A stretch of 64,000 nucleotides of DNA from Bacillus sp. 2B10 (lineage in GTDB: Bacteria > Pseudomonadota > Alphaproteobacteria > Sphingomonadales > Sphingomonadaceae), in assembly GCA_003946805.1 (NCBI GenBank), contig RPSH01000018.1, positions 16,096 to 80,095 of the forward strand, read 5' to 3'. How positions within the stretch are numbered: the first letter of the stretch is position 1; every line of letters begins with the position of its first letter. This document shows positions 1-8,873 of the stretch, piece after piece. The notes beneath the pieces were generated by a model. It worked only from the letters and a program-made list of their open reading frames with translations. It made no database searches and was not told the origin of the DNA. A program made the translations under genes and the position numbers.

Positions 1-112
1 CCCGTGCGGTGGCGGGCAGCAGCGTGCCGAGCACCAGTGCGGCGACGCCCCTGGACAGGACAAGCGCGTGGGCGCGCAGCCGGCGTGCCGGCTGCGTCGA
101 AAACGACGTCAT
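1..112 (-). CDS. Partial exported protein, N-terminus only
   Basis: Only the first 37 codons are in the window; the gene runs off the left edge. The start ATG (codon 110-112) follows a purine-rich GGGGGAA ribosome site. The peptide begins MTSFSTQPARRLRAHALVLS, an arginine-rich n-region, and continues with a hydrophobic stretch (about residues 17-32) ending in LLPATA, which looks like a Sec signal peptide with cleavage after Ala. The protein is therefore probably exported, but nothing of the mature domain is visible and no function is proposed. It diverges from the EEP-family gene to its right, so 113-229 is likely a shared promoter region. Confidence 0.6.
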   Translation of the reverse strand, partial: MTSFSTQPARRLRAHALVLSRGVAALVLGTLLPATAR

Positions 113-229
113 GGATGATTCCCCCAAGGAATGTTCGGATGCGTGCGGGGTTGTTCCCCGTTCGGAACGCCGCCTAACCGGCCACTATGTATATTTTATG
201 ACAATTGTTTTATTTAATCGTTCGCGGCT

Positions 230-1057
230 ATGCCGTGCGCCATGATCCGCTGGATATGTACCGCGCTGGCGTTGCTCGCCGCCCTGCCCTCCGCCGCGCG
301 CGACCTGCGCGTGATGAGCTTCAACGTGCGCTATCCCAACCCGCAGGACGGGCCGGACCGGTGGGAGGCGCGCGCGCCGATCCTGATCGACACGATCCGC
401 GCCGCCGACCCCGACCTGATCGGAACGCAGGAGCTGTTCCGGCGACAGGGCGACACGATCGTCCGCGCGCTGCCCGGCTGGCGCTGGTTCGGACGCGACC
501 GGCGCGGGCGGCATGCCGACGAGCATATGGGCATCTTCTATCGCAGCGACCGGCTGCGGCTGGTGCGGCAGGGCGATTTCTGGCTGTCGGACACGCCCGA
601 CCGGGTGGGCAGCAGCAGCTGGGGCATCGACCTGCCGCGCATGGTCGGCTGGGGCGAGTTCGCGCGCGCCGACGGCAGCCGGTTCGTGTTCTTCGACACG
701 CATTTCCCGCATCGCGACATCGATGACGATGCGCGGACGCAGGCGGCCCGGGTGTTCCTGGCGCGGATGCGGGCGATCGCCGGCACGCTGCCGGTGGTGA
801 TCGCCGGCGACCTGAACGCGACGCCCGACAGCGAGGCGTATCGCACCTTCGCCGCCGCGCTGACCGATGCGTGGGAGCGGGCGCCGGTGAAGTCCGGCCC
901 GGCGCTGACCTTCCACGACTTCACCGGCACGCCCGACCGGCGGATCGACTATGTGTTCGTGCGCGGCTTCACCCCGGTTTCAGCGCGGGTGGCGACGGAT
1001 CAGCGCGGCGGGCGCTATCCGTCGGACCATTTTCCGGTGGTGGTGGATTTGAAATAA
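230..1057 (+). CDS. Secreted endonuclease/exonuclease/phosphatase (EEP) family protein
   Basis: A 275-aa protein with an N-terminal signal peptide (hydrophobic ALALLAALPSAA) followed by a complete EEP fold. The diagnostic motifs run in order: SFNVRY (metal/phosphate Asn), GTQE (metal-binding Glu), FFDTHFPH, AGDLNATPDS (GDxN), RIDYVFV and the C-terminal SDHFPV catalytic Asp-His pair. The family hydrolyses phosphodiester or phosphomonoester bonds in nucleic acids, lipids or sugar phosphates, and the sequence does not say which. Export points to an extracytoplasmic phosphoesterase. The start could also be the ATG at 242, which drops four residues; neither has a strong ribosome site. A palindromic repeat follows directly after the stop. 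Confidence 0.85.
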   Translation: MPCAMIRWICTALALLAALPSAARDLRVMSFNVRYPNPQDGPDRWEARAPILIDTIRAADPDLIGTQELFRRQGDTIVRALPGWRWFGRDRRGRHADEHMGIFYRSDRLRLVRQGDFWLSDTPDRVGSSSWGIDLPRMVGWGEFARADGSRFVFFDTHFPHRDIDDDARTQAARVFLARMRAIAGTLPVVIAGDLNATPDSEAYRTFAAALTDAWERAPVKSGPALTFHDFTGTPDRRIDYVFVRGFTPVSARVATDQRGGRYPSDHFPVVVDLK

Positions 1058-1062
1058 CACCC

Positions 1063-1156
1063 GTCATTCCCGCGAAGGCGGGAATTCATACATGCCAAAT
1101 CTGCCCTCCTTGCCGAAAGGGCAGCGTTTATGGATTCCCGCCTGCGCGGGAATGAC
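1063..1156. repeat. Palindromic intergenic repeat unit
   Basis: Two imperfectly complementary arms, 1063-1088 and 1131-1156, each containing the small palindrome TTCCCGC..GCGGGAA, enclose about 40 bp. The arms read GTCATTCCCGCG... and ...CGCGGGAATGAC. The unit fills the short gap between the convergent EEP gene and the sugar dehydrogenase. It can fold into one long hairpin and could act as a bidirectional transcription stop. The arm layout matches the first of the three units inside the gene at 45108. Confidence 0.85.
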
Positions 1157-1168
1157 AAAATTCTGGCC

Positions 1169-2437
1169 TCACCCTCGCCGTCGCACCAGCCACACCGTGT
1201 CGCCGGCATCGTCGACCACGAAGATCGCCCCGTCGGCGCGGGTCTGGATGCTGGCCGGGCGGCCGTACACCGTGCCCTTCTTCGCGTCCGCCACGAAGCC
1301 GGTCAGGAACGGCTGCGGTTCGCCGGTCGGGCGGCCTTGCGCGAACGGCACCACGAGGACGTCGTACCCGCTGAAGCTCGACCGGTTCCACGATCCGTGG
1401 CGCGCGACATAGGCGGTCGGCGCGCCTTGTTTGGCGAAGGCGAGGCCGAGCGCGGCGGCATGGGCGCCCACCGCGACGTCGGGCAGCAGCGTGGTGGCGA
1501 GCAGCTCGCGCTTCTCGTTGGCGTGGCGTGGGTCCTGCTTGCCGTAATAGCTGTACGGCCAGCCATAGAAGCCGCCCTCGCGCACGCCGACGAGATAGTC
1601 GGGCGCGATGTCGTCGCCCAGCTGGTCGCGTTCGTTGACCGCCGTCCACAATGTCGCGGTACCCGGCACGAAGTCCATGCCGACCGGGTTACGCAGGCCC
1701 GAGGCATAGAGTCGCTCGCGCCCGCTGGTCAGGTCGAGCGCCAGGATCGCGGCGCGGCGCTTCTCTTCCTCCATCCCGTACTCGCCGACGTTCGACGCCG
1801 ACCCGACCGACACGTACAGCGTGCGTCCGTCCGGGCTGAGTAGCAGGTTGCGGGTCCAGTGGTTGTTATATCCCCCCGCCGGCAGCGTCGCATGGGTGCG
1901 CGGGGCGGCGGTGATGCGGGTCGCGCCGGGCTGATACGGGAAGCTGACCACCGCATCGGTATTGGCGACGTACAGCCGGCCCCCGACATATTGCATCCCG
2001 AACGGCTGGTTCAGATCTTCGCGCAGCACGAAACGCTGTTCGGCGACCCCGTCCCGGTTCGCATCGCGCAGCAGGGTGATGCGGTTGGCGCTGTAGCCGG
2101 TGGTCTTCGACAGCGCCTGGCCACGCGCGACGTCCGGCTCGGCGTCCAGCTTGGGCTTGGTCCGCGCCTCCGCCACCAGCACGTCGCCATTGGGCAGCAG
2201 CAGCGCCTGTCGCGGGTAATCGAGCCCGCCGGCGAACTTCACCACCTCCCACCCGCGCGGCGCGGTTGGCATCCGGCCTTCGGGCCAGCCGATCGTGACC
2301 GGGTGGTTGACCACCGATGCGGTCGCATAGGGCGGCGCGGTCTCCTTCAGCCCCGGAATCGGCTTTTGCGGTGCCTGTGCCGATGCCCCGGCGGAAAACA
2401 GTGCCAGCGCCGCCGCGCCGGAAAGTCGGAGGTTCAT
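1169..2437 (-). CDS. PQQ-dependent sugar dehydrogenase family protein (sorbosone dehydrogenase-like)
   Basis: A 422-aa exported protein. The start ATG at 2437 gives a clean signal peptide (LSGAAALALFSAGASAQA); the reading frame stays open upstream to 3916, but that extension is non-coding in character. The mature part is a beta-propeller of the soluble glucose/sorbosone dehydrogenase family: GGLDYPRQALLLPNGDVLVAE, ANRITLLRDANRDG, LNQPFGMQYVGGRLYVANTD, HWTRNLLLSPDGRTLYVSVG, YASGLRNPVGMDF, EGGFYGWPYSYYG and a C-terminal VVDDAGDTVWLV. Such enzymes oxidise aldoses in the periplasm with PQQ. No PQQ biosynthesis gene is in the window, so cofactor use is inferred from family. It lies downstream of, and co-oriented with, the symporter gene. 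Confidence 0.85.
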   Translation of the reverse strand: MNLRLSGAAALALFSAGASAQAPQKPIPGLKETAPPYATASVVNHPVTIGWPEGRMPTAPRGWEVVKFAGGLDYPRQALLLPNGDVLVAEARTKPKLDAEPDVARGQALSKTTGYSANRITLLRDANRDGVAEQRFVLREDLNQPFGMQYVGGRLYVANTDAVVSFPYQPGATRITAAPRTHATLPAGGYNNHWTRNLLLSPDGRTLYVSVGSASNVGEYGMEEEKRRAAILALDLTSGRERLYASGLRNPVGMDFVPGTATLWTAVNERDQLGDDIAPDYLVGVREGGFYGWPYSYYGKQDPRHANEKRELLATTLLPDVAVGAHAAALGLAFAKQGAPTAYVARHGSWNRSSFSGYDVLVVPFAQGRPTGEPQPFLTGFVADAKKGTVYGRPASIQTRADGAIFVVDDAGDTVWLVRRRG

Positions 2438-2574
2438 CGTGCGTCCCCATGTTGCCATGGGGCGACAACCGCAGTCCCGCGTGCCGGGTCCGTCGGCAAC
2501 GAAAAGATATGCGATCTGTACGCCTTGGGCGGAATTGCAGCGCGCGGAGCGCCGGTGCCGCTCCGCTGCGGGCG

Positions 2575-3882
2575 TCAGCCCAGCGCGACGCCCGCCGGTA
2601 CGCCGTCCTGCGGAGCCGGCAGCAACCCCTCGCGCTTGGCGACGATCGTCGGCACCAGCATCTGCCCGGCGACGTTGACCGCGGTACGCCCCATGTCGAG
2701 GATCGGATCGATCGCCAGCAGCAGCCCTGCCCCTTCGAGCGGCAGGCCGAGCGTGGTCAGCGTCAGCGTCAGCATCACGGTCGCCCCGGTCAGCCCCGCA
2801 GTTGCCGCCGATCCCAGCACCGACACCAGCACGATCAGCGCATAGTCGCCGGCATGGAGCGTCAGCCCGAAGAACTGCGCGACGAAGATCGCCGCCACCG
2901 CCGGATAGATCGCGGCGCACCCGTCCATCTTGGTGGTCGAGCCGAGCGGCACGGCGAAGGCGGTGTAGGCCTGCGGCACGCCCAGCGCGCGCTCGGTCAG
3001 ATCCTGCGTCACCGGCAAGGTGCCGACCGACGAGCGCGTGACGAAGCCGAGCTGGATCGCCGGCCATGCCCGGCGGAAGAACCACAAGGGCGAGATCCGA
3101 TGCAGCGCGAGCAGCGTCGGATAGACCACCAGCAGCACGAGGCCGAGCCCGAGATAGACCGTCGCCGCGAACGCGCCGAGTGACGACAGCGTGCTCCAGC
3201 CATAGCGGACGATCGCATCGCCGATCAGCGCCGCCGACCCGATCGGCGTCAGCGCGATGACCCAGCGCAGCAACCGCCGCAGGATCATCAGCGCGGAGGT
3301 GTTGAAGGCGAGGAACGGCTCGCCCGCCGCCCCGACCCGCACCGCCGCCGCGCCGACCGCGATGGCGACGACGATGATCTGCAGCACGTTGAAGCCGAGC
3401 GTGGTGGTCGCGGCACCGTCTGCGAGCTTCGTCGTCGCGGACAGGCCGAGCAGGTTGGCCGGCACCAGCCCTTTCAGGAAATCGAGCCATGTACCGACCG
3501 TCGCCGGCTGGGCGGCGGTGGCGATCGGCGCGCTGCTGTGCAGGCCGGGTTGCAGCGTCACGCCCAGCACGATGCCGATCGACACCGCGATCAGCGCGGT
3601 GATCGCGAACCACAACAGTGTTTGCCCGACCAGCCGCGCGGCATTGGGCAGGTCGCGCAGCGCGGCGATCGACCCGACGATCGCGGTGAAGACCAGCGCC
3701 GGCACCAGCACCTTGAGCAGCTGGACGAATATCTGCCCGAGCGTGTGGAGCACCGCGCCGATCGCGCCATCGGCGCCGCCCGCCTGGCCGGCAAGCAGCC
3801 CCAGCACGACGCCGGCGGCCATGCCGATCGCGACCTGGATGCCGAACGACGGCAGGATTGCGGATTTTTGCATGGGGCCCAT
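2575..3882 (-). CDS. Dicarboxylate/amino acid:cation symporter (SDF family)
   Basis: A 435-aa integral membrane protein with about eight hydrophobic helices and the two re-entrant signatures of the sodium:dicarboxylate symporter family: a serine-rich TRSSVGTLPVTQ hairpin (SSxxTLP type) and PLGSTTKMDGCA, which replaces the usual NMDGTA. The substrate-site helix reads DMGRTAVNVAGQ, close to the family's RTxxNVxGD. It should import C4-dicarboxylates or acidic amino acids with Na+ or H+. The Gln where many members have Asp, and KMDGC for NMDGT, suggest a shifted specificity. The start is ATG 3882 or, three codons later, 3873. Confidence 0.88.
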   Translation of the reverse strand: MGPMQKSAILPSFGIQVAIGMAAGVVLGLLAGQAGGADGAIGAVLHTLGQIFVQLLKVLVPALVFTAIVGSIAALRDLPNAARLVGQTLLWFAITALIAVSIGIVLGVTLQPGLHSSAPIATAAQPATVGTWLDFLKGLVPANLLGLSATTKLADGAATTTLGFNVLQIIVVAIAVGAAAVRVGAAGEPFLAFNTSALMILRRLLRWVIALTPIGSAALIGDAIVRYGWSTLSSLGAFAATVYLGLGLVLLVVYPTLLALHRISPLWFFRRAWPAIQLGFVTRSSVGTLPVTQDLTERALGVPQAYTAFAVPLGSTTKMDGCAAIYPAVAAIFVAQFFGLTLHAGDYALIVLVSVLGSAATAGLTGATVMLTLTLTTLGLPLEGAGLLLAIDPILDMGRTAVNVAGQMLVPTIVAKREGLLPAPQDGVPAGVALG

Positions 3883-3940
3883 TTCGGGTCGGGGCCGGGT
3901 TCCGGCAACGAAGCATTTCTACGACCGGCCCAATGCCGCG

Positions 3941-5320
3941 TTACAGTCCCTCGCCACCGACCCAGTGCGCGTTCGACAGATAGCGGGCGACGTCCCATAC
4001 CTGTCGCCGGAGGTCGGGCACCGCGACGATTTCCCAGAACGCGCCGCGCGTCATCGGCCCGATCGCGAACAGCCGGTCGTCGCCGTCGCCCCCGGCGGCC
4101 AGCACGCGGCCCGTCGCCTCGACCTCGATCCCCAGATGCTCGGCATCGGGACGGATGCGGCCCGCGCCGACCAGCGTGCCGAGCAGCGGATCGTCGGTCC
4201 GCGCGACATCGCCCTGCGGCCCGATGCACGAGATGACGCGGGTGACCGCCATCGTCCGCCGCACCGCCTCGCCACGCGGGCGCCACTCGATCGCGACGCC
4301 ACCCCCGGTCGCCTGCGCCGCGCAGCACTTGCCCGCCAGCAGCGTCAGCCGCCCGCTCGCCACCAGCGCGTCGATCCGGTCGGCGACCACGGGGGCCAGC
4401 CGGTGACGATGGATGTCCCACCATGGCCGCAAATGGCGCAGGAAGCGGCGACGCTCGTCCGGATCGGCCGCCGCCCAGATGCCCTGGGTGAACGGGCGCA
4501 GCTCGTCGATCGCGCTGCGCCAGCCGATCGCCGCTCCCCGTTCGCGCACCGTGCGGACGAGCGCCGACAGCGGCGGCCGCGGCCGTTCGGTCAGCGGCTG
4601 CGACGCGGGCGATGCCGGGGCATGGCGATGCGGCAGCAGCCCCCGCCGCGACAGCGCGACCATCCGCCCGCCGAACCCCTGCGCCGCCAGCGTCAGCGCG
4701 ACATCGACCATGGTCAGCCCGGTTCCGACCAGCAGCACGGTGTCGTCGTCGGCAAGGCCCTGCGTCGCGCGCGGGTCCCACGGATTGCCGACATAGGCGC
4801 GATGCCAGGCGATCGCCTCCAGCCCCGGCGGCACCTGCGGCGCGAGGTTGCCGACCGCCAGCACCACCGCGTCGGCGGCGACGGTGCCGCCATCGGCCAG
4901 CCGCACCGTGGCACCGTCGACCGCCACCGCCTCGCCCGCGACCACCGTGAGCCGCCCGGGCGCCAGCGCGCGCGCCGCCGCCAGCGTATCGCGCAGATAC
5001 GCGCCATAGACCCGCCGCGGCACGAACGCCGCACCGTCCGCCGCCATCCCCTGCGCCGCCAGCCATTCGACGAAATGCCCCGGCGCGTCGGGAAAGGCGC
5101 TCATGTTCGCGGCGCGGACGTTGAGCAGGTGATCGCTCTGCCGCGTGCCATAGGCGACGCCCAGCCCCGCCGCATCGCCCCGCTCGATCAGCGTCGCCGC
5201 CGGCCCGTCATGGCGCAGCAGGTTGATCGCCAGCAACGTGCCCGAAAACCCCGCACCGACGATCGCGACGTGGCGGATGGTGGCCGGGACGGTCGGGGTC
5301 GATTGCGGGCGCTGGTCCAT
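3941..5320 (-). CDS. FAD/NAD(P)-binding protein (NAD_binding_9 family)
   Basis: A 459-aa predicted flavoprotein. The start ATG at 5320 places the dinucleotide-binding motif near the N-terminus (VAIVGAGFSGTLLAINLL, residues about 17-34). It is followed by SDHLLNVRAANMSAFPDAPG, typical of the PF13454 FAD/NAD(P)-binding family, and a second Rossmann-type element VLLVGTGLTMVDVALTLA around residue 180. Related proteins are putative monooxygenase- or oxidoreductase-like enzymes of unknown substrate. No signal peptide is seen. The frame extends upstream to 5371 without a convincing start. It diverges from tRNA-Gly. Confidence 0.8.
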   Translation of the reverse strand: MDQRPQSTPTVPATIRHVAIVGAGFSGTLLAINLLRHDGPAATLIERGDAAGLGVAYGTRQSDHLLNVRAANMSAFPDAPGHFVEWLAAQGMAADGAAFVPRRVYGAYLRDTLAAARALAPGRLTVVAGEAVAVDGATVRLADGGTVAADAVVLAVGNLAPQVPPGLEAIAWHRAYVGNPWDPRATQGLADDDTVLLVGTGLTMVDVALTLAAQGFGGRMVALSRRGLLPHRHAPASPASQPLTERPRPPLSALVRTVRERGAAIGWRSAIDELRPFTQGIWAAADPDERRRFLRHLRPWWDIHRHRLAPVVADRIDALVASGRLTLLAGKCCAAQATGGGVAIEWRPRGEAVRRTMAVTRVISCIGPQGDVARTDDPLLGTLVGAGRIRPDAEHLGIEVEATGRVLAAGGDGDDRLFAIGPMTRGAFWEIVAVPDLRRQVWDVARYLSNAHWVGGEGL

Positions 5321-5402
5321 GCCGGCTCGATAGCACAGCGTGCGCCCGAGGGAAGTTGCCCGCTTGCACACGCCCGGCCGGTCCGATAAGGGCTGCCGGC
5401 AC

Positions 5403-5476
5403 GCGGGTGTAGCTCAATGGTAGAGCAGAAGCTTCCCAAGCTTACGACGAGGGTTCGATTCCCTTCACCCGCTCCA
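5403..5476 (+). tRNA. tRNA-Gly (anticodon CCC)
   Basis: A 74-nt cloverleaf with encoded CCA: acceptor stem GCGGGTG/CACCCGC, D arm GCTC-AATGGTA-GAGC, anticodon loop TTCCCAA (anticodon CCC), a 4-nt variable region, T arm GAGGG-TTCGATT-CCCTT, discriminator T. The outermost anticodon-stem pair (27-43) is a G-A mismatch where the E. coli counterpart has A-U; otherwise all stems pair. It reads GGG codons. Confidence 0.96.
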
Positions 5477-5488
5477 CCGCTTGCCGAC

Positions 5489-5516
5489 GCTCCGGGCGAA
5501 GCGGATCGCCCGGAGC
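5489..5516. terminator. Perfect 10-bp hairpin between tRNA-Gly and a small minus-strand ORF
   Basis: GCTCCGGGCG (5489-5498) and CGCCCGGAGC (5507-5516) are perfectly complementary around an 8-nt loop. It lies 12 nt after the tRNA 3' end and 7 nt beyond the stop of the convergent 37-codon ORF, so it can serve both. There is no T run, so factor-independent termination is uncertain; it may instead define the tRNA precursor end. Confidence 0.6.
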
Positions 5517-5522
5517 CCGACC

Positions 5523-5636
5523 TCATCGCCGCGTCGCGAGGTGATAGAGGAACAGCGCGCTGCGGTAGGCGCCATATTCCGTCAGCCAGAAACCGGTCGT
5601 CAGTACCGGCCACATCCAGAGCTGCGTCGCACTCAT
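5523..5636 (-). CDS. Small putative membrane protein, 37 aa
   Basis: ATG at 5636 is preceded by a very strong AAAGGAGA ribosome site 7 nt upstream; the peptide reads MSATQLWMWPVLTTGFWLTE and then YGAYRSALFLYHLATRR. It has a hydrophobic, tryptophan-rich middle with a basic C-terminus, consistent with a single-span membrane microprotein. Longer starts in the same frame (to 5846) run through sequence that does not look coding. No family is recognised. The good ribosome site, the hydrophobic character and the hairpin right after its stop are the support. Confidence 0.55.
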   Translation of the reverse strand: MSATQLWMWPVLTTGFWLTEYGAYRSALFLYHLATRR

Positions 5637-5927
5637 GCCCATTCTCCTTTCCAACAGGGGCACGATGCGTTGTAGGATGAAAATCGAACGGGCGACGACC
5701 GACGGCGCGGATTTCAGCCGACGTGCGCGTGGACCCGCTTTGCCGGGTAACACATCGGCAGCGCCCGGGTGAGCGCGGCGGCGGCCTGCGTTCCTTCGCC
5801 CTCGAAGGTTGCCTGACCCTGCCAGCGTGCGACAGGGGGGGAGCATCGACGCGGCTGCCGATGCAGGTCCGGTTTGCCCCCCTCTTTCCCATCGCCCTGT
5901 CGCCCAAGCTGCGCTACGGGCTCAAGC

Positions 5928-6728
5928 GTGGCGACGCAGGTGATTCAGGAACGGTTTTCGGCGCGTCGTCCCGTCCCCTTGCCGCGGCGGATCGCGACGC
6001 TGGTGCTGGTGGTGGCGATCCATGCTCTGGTGCTGTGGCTGCTGCTGCGGATCGCACCGACGATCATGGCGCCGCCGCCGGGGCCGCAATCGGCGCTGGT
6101 CGTCGACATGCTTCCGGCCGACCGGGTCGCCCCCGCCGCCGCGCCCGCGAAACAGGTGCAGCGAAAGGCGGCGGCGGGCAGCGCCAGTACCGCCGCGCCG
6201 GTCGCCGCGGTCGCGCCGCCGCCCGACGTGCCGCCGCCCCCGCCGGTGCCGGCCACCCCGTCGAACGACGTGTGGTCGCGGGTCATCCCTATGACCGGGC
6301 GCGACTTCGCCCGCGCGGCGATCGCGCCGGGCGCGCGCAGTGCCGAGGGTTCCGGCAGCGGCAGCGCGGCGGGCGACAGCGGCGACGGCGATGCGGTGGC
6401 CGATGCCGGTGGCGGCAGCGGCGGGGGCGAGACGCTGTACGCCGCCGACTGGTATCGCCGTCCGACCCATGCCGAGCTGTCGACCTATCTCCCGCGGCGC
6501 GCCCAGCCCGGCTGGGGCGAGGTCGCGTGCCGCACCATCCCGAACAACCAGGTGACCGACTGCCGCGAGATCGGCCAGTCGGCGCGCGGATCGGGGCTGG
6601 CGGGCGCGGTGCGCCAGGCGGCGTGGCAGTTCCGCATCCTGCCGCCGCGCGTCGGCGGCCGACCGCTGATCGGCAGCTGGGTGCGGATCCGGATAACCTA
6701 TACCGATGCCGGGGCGGCGGTGGACTAA
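5928..6728 (+). CDS. TonB-like protein, proline-rich with one membrane anchor
   Basis: About 266 aa. One transmembrane segment near the N-terminus (IATLVLVVAIHALVLWLLL) is followed by an Ala/Pro-rich linker ([17 protein letters not shown]), a Gly/Ser/Asp-rich stretch, and a C-terminal globular part ending ILPPRVGGRPLIGSWVRIRI, which resembles the last strands of TonB-type C-terminal domains. It may couple inner-membrane energy to an outer-membrane receptor, or be a TonB-like scaffold. The start is uncertain: GTG 5928 and GTG 5940 both keep the anchor intact, and a TTG at 5874 adds residues; none has a strong ribosome site. The 290 bp upstream (5637-5927) hold no other gene that I can support. 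Confidence 0.65.
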   Translation: MATQVIQERFSARRPVPLPRRIATLVLVVAIHALVLWLLLRIAPTIMAPPPGPQSALVVDMLPADRVAPAAAPAKQVQRKAAAGSASTAAPVAAVAPPPDVPPPPPVPATPSNDVWSRVIPMTGRDFARAAIAPGARSAEGSGSGSAAGDSGDGDAVADAGGGSGGGETLYAADWYRRPTHAELSTYLPRRAQPGWGEVACRTIPNNQVTDCREIGQSARGSGLAGAVRQAAWQFRILPPRVGGRPLIGSWVRIRITYTDAGAAVD

Positions 6729-6809
6729 AGCCCCCCGCGATCCTTGCCCTCCCCGCGCCCAGCCGCTAACCGGCAAGCGTTTATCCTCCGACATTCCAGG
6801 TGTTTCTTC

Positions 6810-8822
6810 ATGTCCGCAATGTTCCGCATCACCCTTCCCGACGGTGCCGTCCGTGAGGTGATGCCGGGCACTACCCCGGCGGATATCGCCGCGGCGATCT
6901 CGCCGGGTCTGCGCAAGGCGGCGATCGCCGCGCGGGTCGACGGGCAGGTGCGCGACCTGAACCGCCCGTTCGAGGGCGACGCCAGCCTCGCGCTGGTGAC
7001 GGCGAAGGACGAGGCCGACGCGCTCGAACTCCACCGCCATGACTTCGCGCACGTCATGGCCGAAGCGGTGCAGACGCTGTATCCGGGCACGCAGATCACC
7101 TTCGGTCCGGCGACCGAGGACGGCTTCTATTACGACTTCGCGCCTGCGCCGGGTCGCGGCATGTTCACCGACGAGGACCTACCGCTAATCGAAGCGGAAA
7201 TGCGCAGGATCATCGCGAAGGGCGAGAAGTTCGAGCGCGAGGTGGTGACTCGCCAGCAACTGATCGACCGCTGGACCGAGCAGGGCGAGACGTTCAAGGC
7301 GGAGTGGGCCGCCGAACTGCCCGAGGGTGAGGAACTGACGATCTATCGTCAGGGCGCATGGGCGGACATGTGCCGCGGACCGCACCTCGAATCGACTGCC
7401 AAGCTCGATCCGGCGGCGTTCAGGCTGACGCGCGTATCGGGCGCCTATTGGCGCGGCGACCAGAAGAACGCGATGCTCAGCCGCATCTACGGCACCGGCT
7501 GGCTGTCGAAGAAGCAGCTCGACGCGCACCTCACCCGGCTGGAAGAGGCCGCCAAGCGCGACCACCGCAAGCTGGGCGCGGAGATGGACCTGTTCCACCT
7601 CCAGTCCGAGGCGCAAGGGTCGGTGTTCTGGCACCCCAAGGGCTATATGATGTGGCGGCAGCTCGAGGCGTATATGCGCCGCCGCCTCGACGCGCACGAC
7701 TATCAGGAAGTGAAGACGCCGCAGCTGATGGACGCGCGGCAATGGGAACAGTCGGGCCATTGGGGCAAGTATCGCGAGAACATGTTCGTGGTGCCCGACG
7801 AAATTCCGAATACCGCGGACGAGGGTGCGATCGTCAGCGCCGATGCCGACATGATGGCATTGAAGCCGATGAACTGCCCGGCGCACGTCCTGATCTTTCG
7901 CCAGGGGATCAAGTCGTATCGCGACCTGCCGATCCGCATGGCCGAATTCGGCTGCTGCCACCGCAACGAACCGCACGGCGCGCTGCACGGCATCATGCGC
8001 GTGCGCCAGTTCACGCAGGACGATGCGCATATCTTCTGCCGCGAGGATCAACTGGTGCAGGAGGTCCGCGACTTCTGCGAGCTGCTCGACTCGGTCTATC
8101 GCGACCTCGGCTTCACCGACTATGCGGTGAAGCTGGCGCTGCGCCCGGAGAAGCGCTTCGGATCCGACGCGATGTGGGATACGGCGGAGGCGGAACTGCG
8201 CGAGGCGGTGCTGTCGTCGAACCTGTCCGACGCGATCAAGGCGAAGTTCGAGGAACTGCCGGGCGAAGGCGCCTTCTATGCCCCGAAGCTCGAATTCCAC
8301 CTGACCGACGCGATCGGCCGGACGTGGCAGGTCGGGACGATCCAGTCGGACCGCGTGCTGCCCGAACGACTCGACGCGACCTATGTCGCCGAGGACGGCA
8401 ACCGCCACCGCCCGGTGATGCTCCACCGCGCGATCCTCGGCACGTTCGAACGCTTCCTCGGCATCCTGATCGAACATCATGCCGGGCGGATGCCGATGTG
8501 GCTGTCGCCGGTACAGGCGGTGGTGGCGACGATCGTGTCCGACGCCGACGACTATGCGAACGAGGTCGCCGTCGCGCTGAAATCGGCGGGAATCCGCGTC
8601 GAAACCGACCTGCGCAACGAAAAGATCAACTACAAGGTGCGCGAACATTCGCTGGCGAAGGTTCCGGCACTGGTCGTCGTCGGCAAGCGCGAGGCGGAGG
8701 AACGCACCGTCGCGCTGCGTCGCCTCGGCAGCCAGGGGCAGGAGGTGATCGGCCTCGACGATCTCGTCGCGATGCTTCGGGCAGAGGCGCTGGCACCTGA
8801 TCTTGCGCGGAACCTTTCGTAA
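6810..8822 (+). CDS. thrS: Threonyl-tRNA synthetase
   Basis: A 670-aa class II aminoacyl-tRNA synthetase that charges tRNA-Thr. Domains in order: TGS (about 1-65, [11 protein letters not shown]), the tRNA_SAD editing domain with [10 protein letters not shown] (HxxxH zinc/editing site) and [13 protein letters not shown], the catalytic core with [10 protein letters not shown] (the zinc-ligand Cys), the motif 2 region [15 protein letters not shown], and motif 3 [18 protein letters not shown], then the anticodon-binding domain ([11 protein letters not shown] to the end). The start ATG 6810 (MSAMFRITL) is preferred over the frame's upstream opening at 6744; ATG 6819 is a possible alternative. infC follows 51 bp later, the common thrS-infC order. 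Confidence 0.97.
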   Translation: MSAMFRITLPDGAVREVMPGTTPADIAAAISPGLRKAAIAARVDGQVRDLNRPFEGDASLALVTAKDEADALELHRHDFAHVMAEAVQTLYPGTQITFGPATEDGFYYDFAPAPGRGMFTDEDLPLIEAEMRRIIAKGEKFEREVVTRQQLIDRWTEQGETFKAEWAAELPEGEELTIYRQGAWADMCRGPHLESTAKLDPAAFRLTRVSGAYWRGDQKNAMLSRIYGTGWLSKKQLDAHLTRLEEAAKRDHRKLGAEMDLFHLQSEAQGSVFWHPKGYMMWRQLEAYMRRRLDAHDYQEVKTPQLMDARQWEQSGHWGKYRENMFVVPDEIPNTADEGAIVSADADMMALKPMNCPAHVLIFRQGIKSYRDLPIRMAEFGCCHRNEPHGALHGIMRVRQFTQDDAHIFCREDQLVQEVRDFCELLDSVYRDLGFTDYAVKLALRPEKRFGSDAMWDTAEAELREAVLSSNLSDAIKAKFEELPGEGAFYAPKLEFHLTDAIGRTWQVGTIQSDRVLPERLDATYVAEDGNRHRPVMLHRAILGTFERFLGILIEHHAGRMPMWLSPVQAVVATIVSDADDYANEVAVALKSAGIRVETDLRNEKINYKVREHSLAKVPALVVVGKREAEERTVALRRLGSQGQEVIGLDDLVAMLRAEALAPDLARNLS

Positions 8823-8860
8823 CCGGCCCGAATTGACTATATAGGCCTTTGGTCAACTAC

Positions 8861-8865
8861 AGGAG
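8861..8865 (+). promoter_or_regulatory. Shine-Dalgarno AGGAG that fixes an ATC start for infC
   Basis: AGGAG at 8861-8865 lies 8 nt before ATC at 8874-8876 but 20 nt before the first in-frame ATG (8886). The spacing therefore selects the ATC, in line with the atypical AUU/AUC/AUA starts through which IF-3 regulates its own synthesis in other bacteria. Confidence 0.75.
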
Positions 8866-8873
8866 CACCACCT

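Noticed and set aside
2438..3916. N-terminal extension of the sugar dehydrogenase up to 3916
   Set aside because: The frame is open but overlaps the symporter gene antisense-in-frame and lacks sensible protein sequence; the ATG at 2437 gives a proper signal peptide.
5860..6769. Alternative frame starting ATG 5860 near the TonB-like gene
   Set aside because: It begins plausibly but soon turns into an Arg/Gly-rich frame shadow; the frame with a transmembrane anchor, Pro-rich linker and TonB-like end is the real one.
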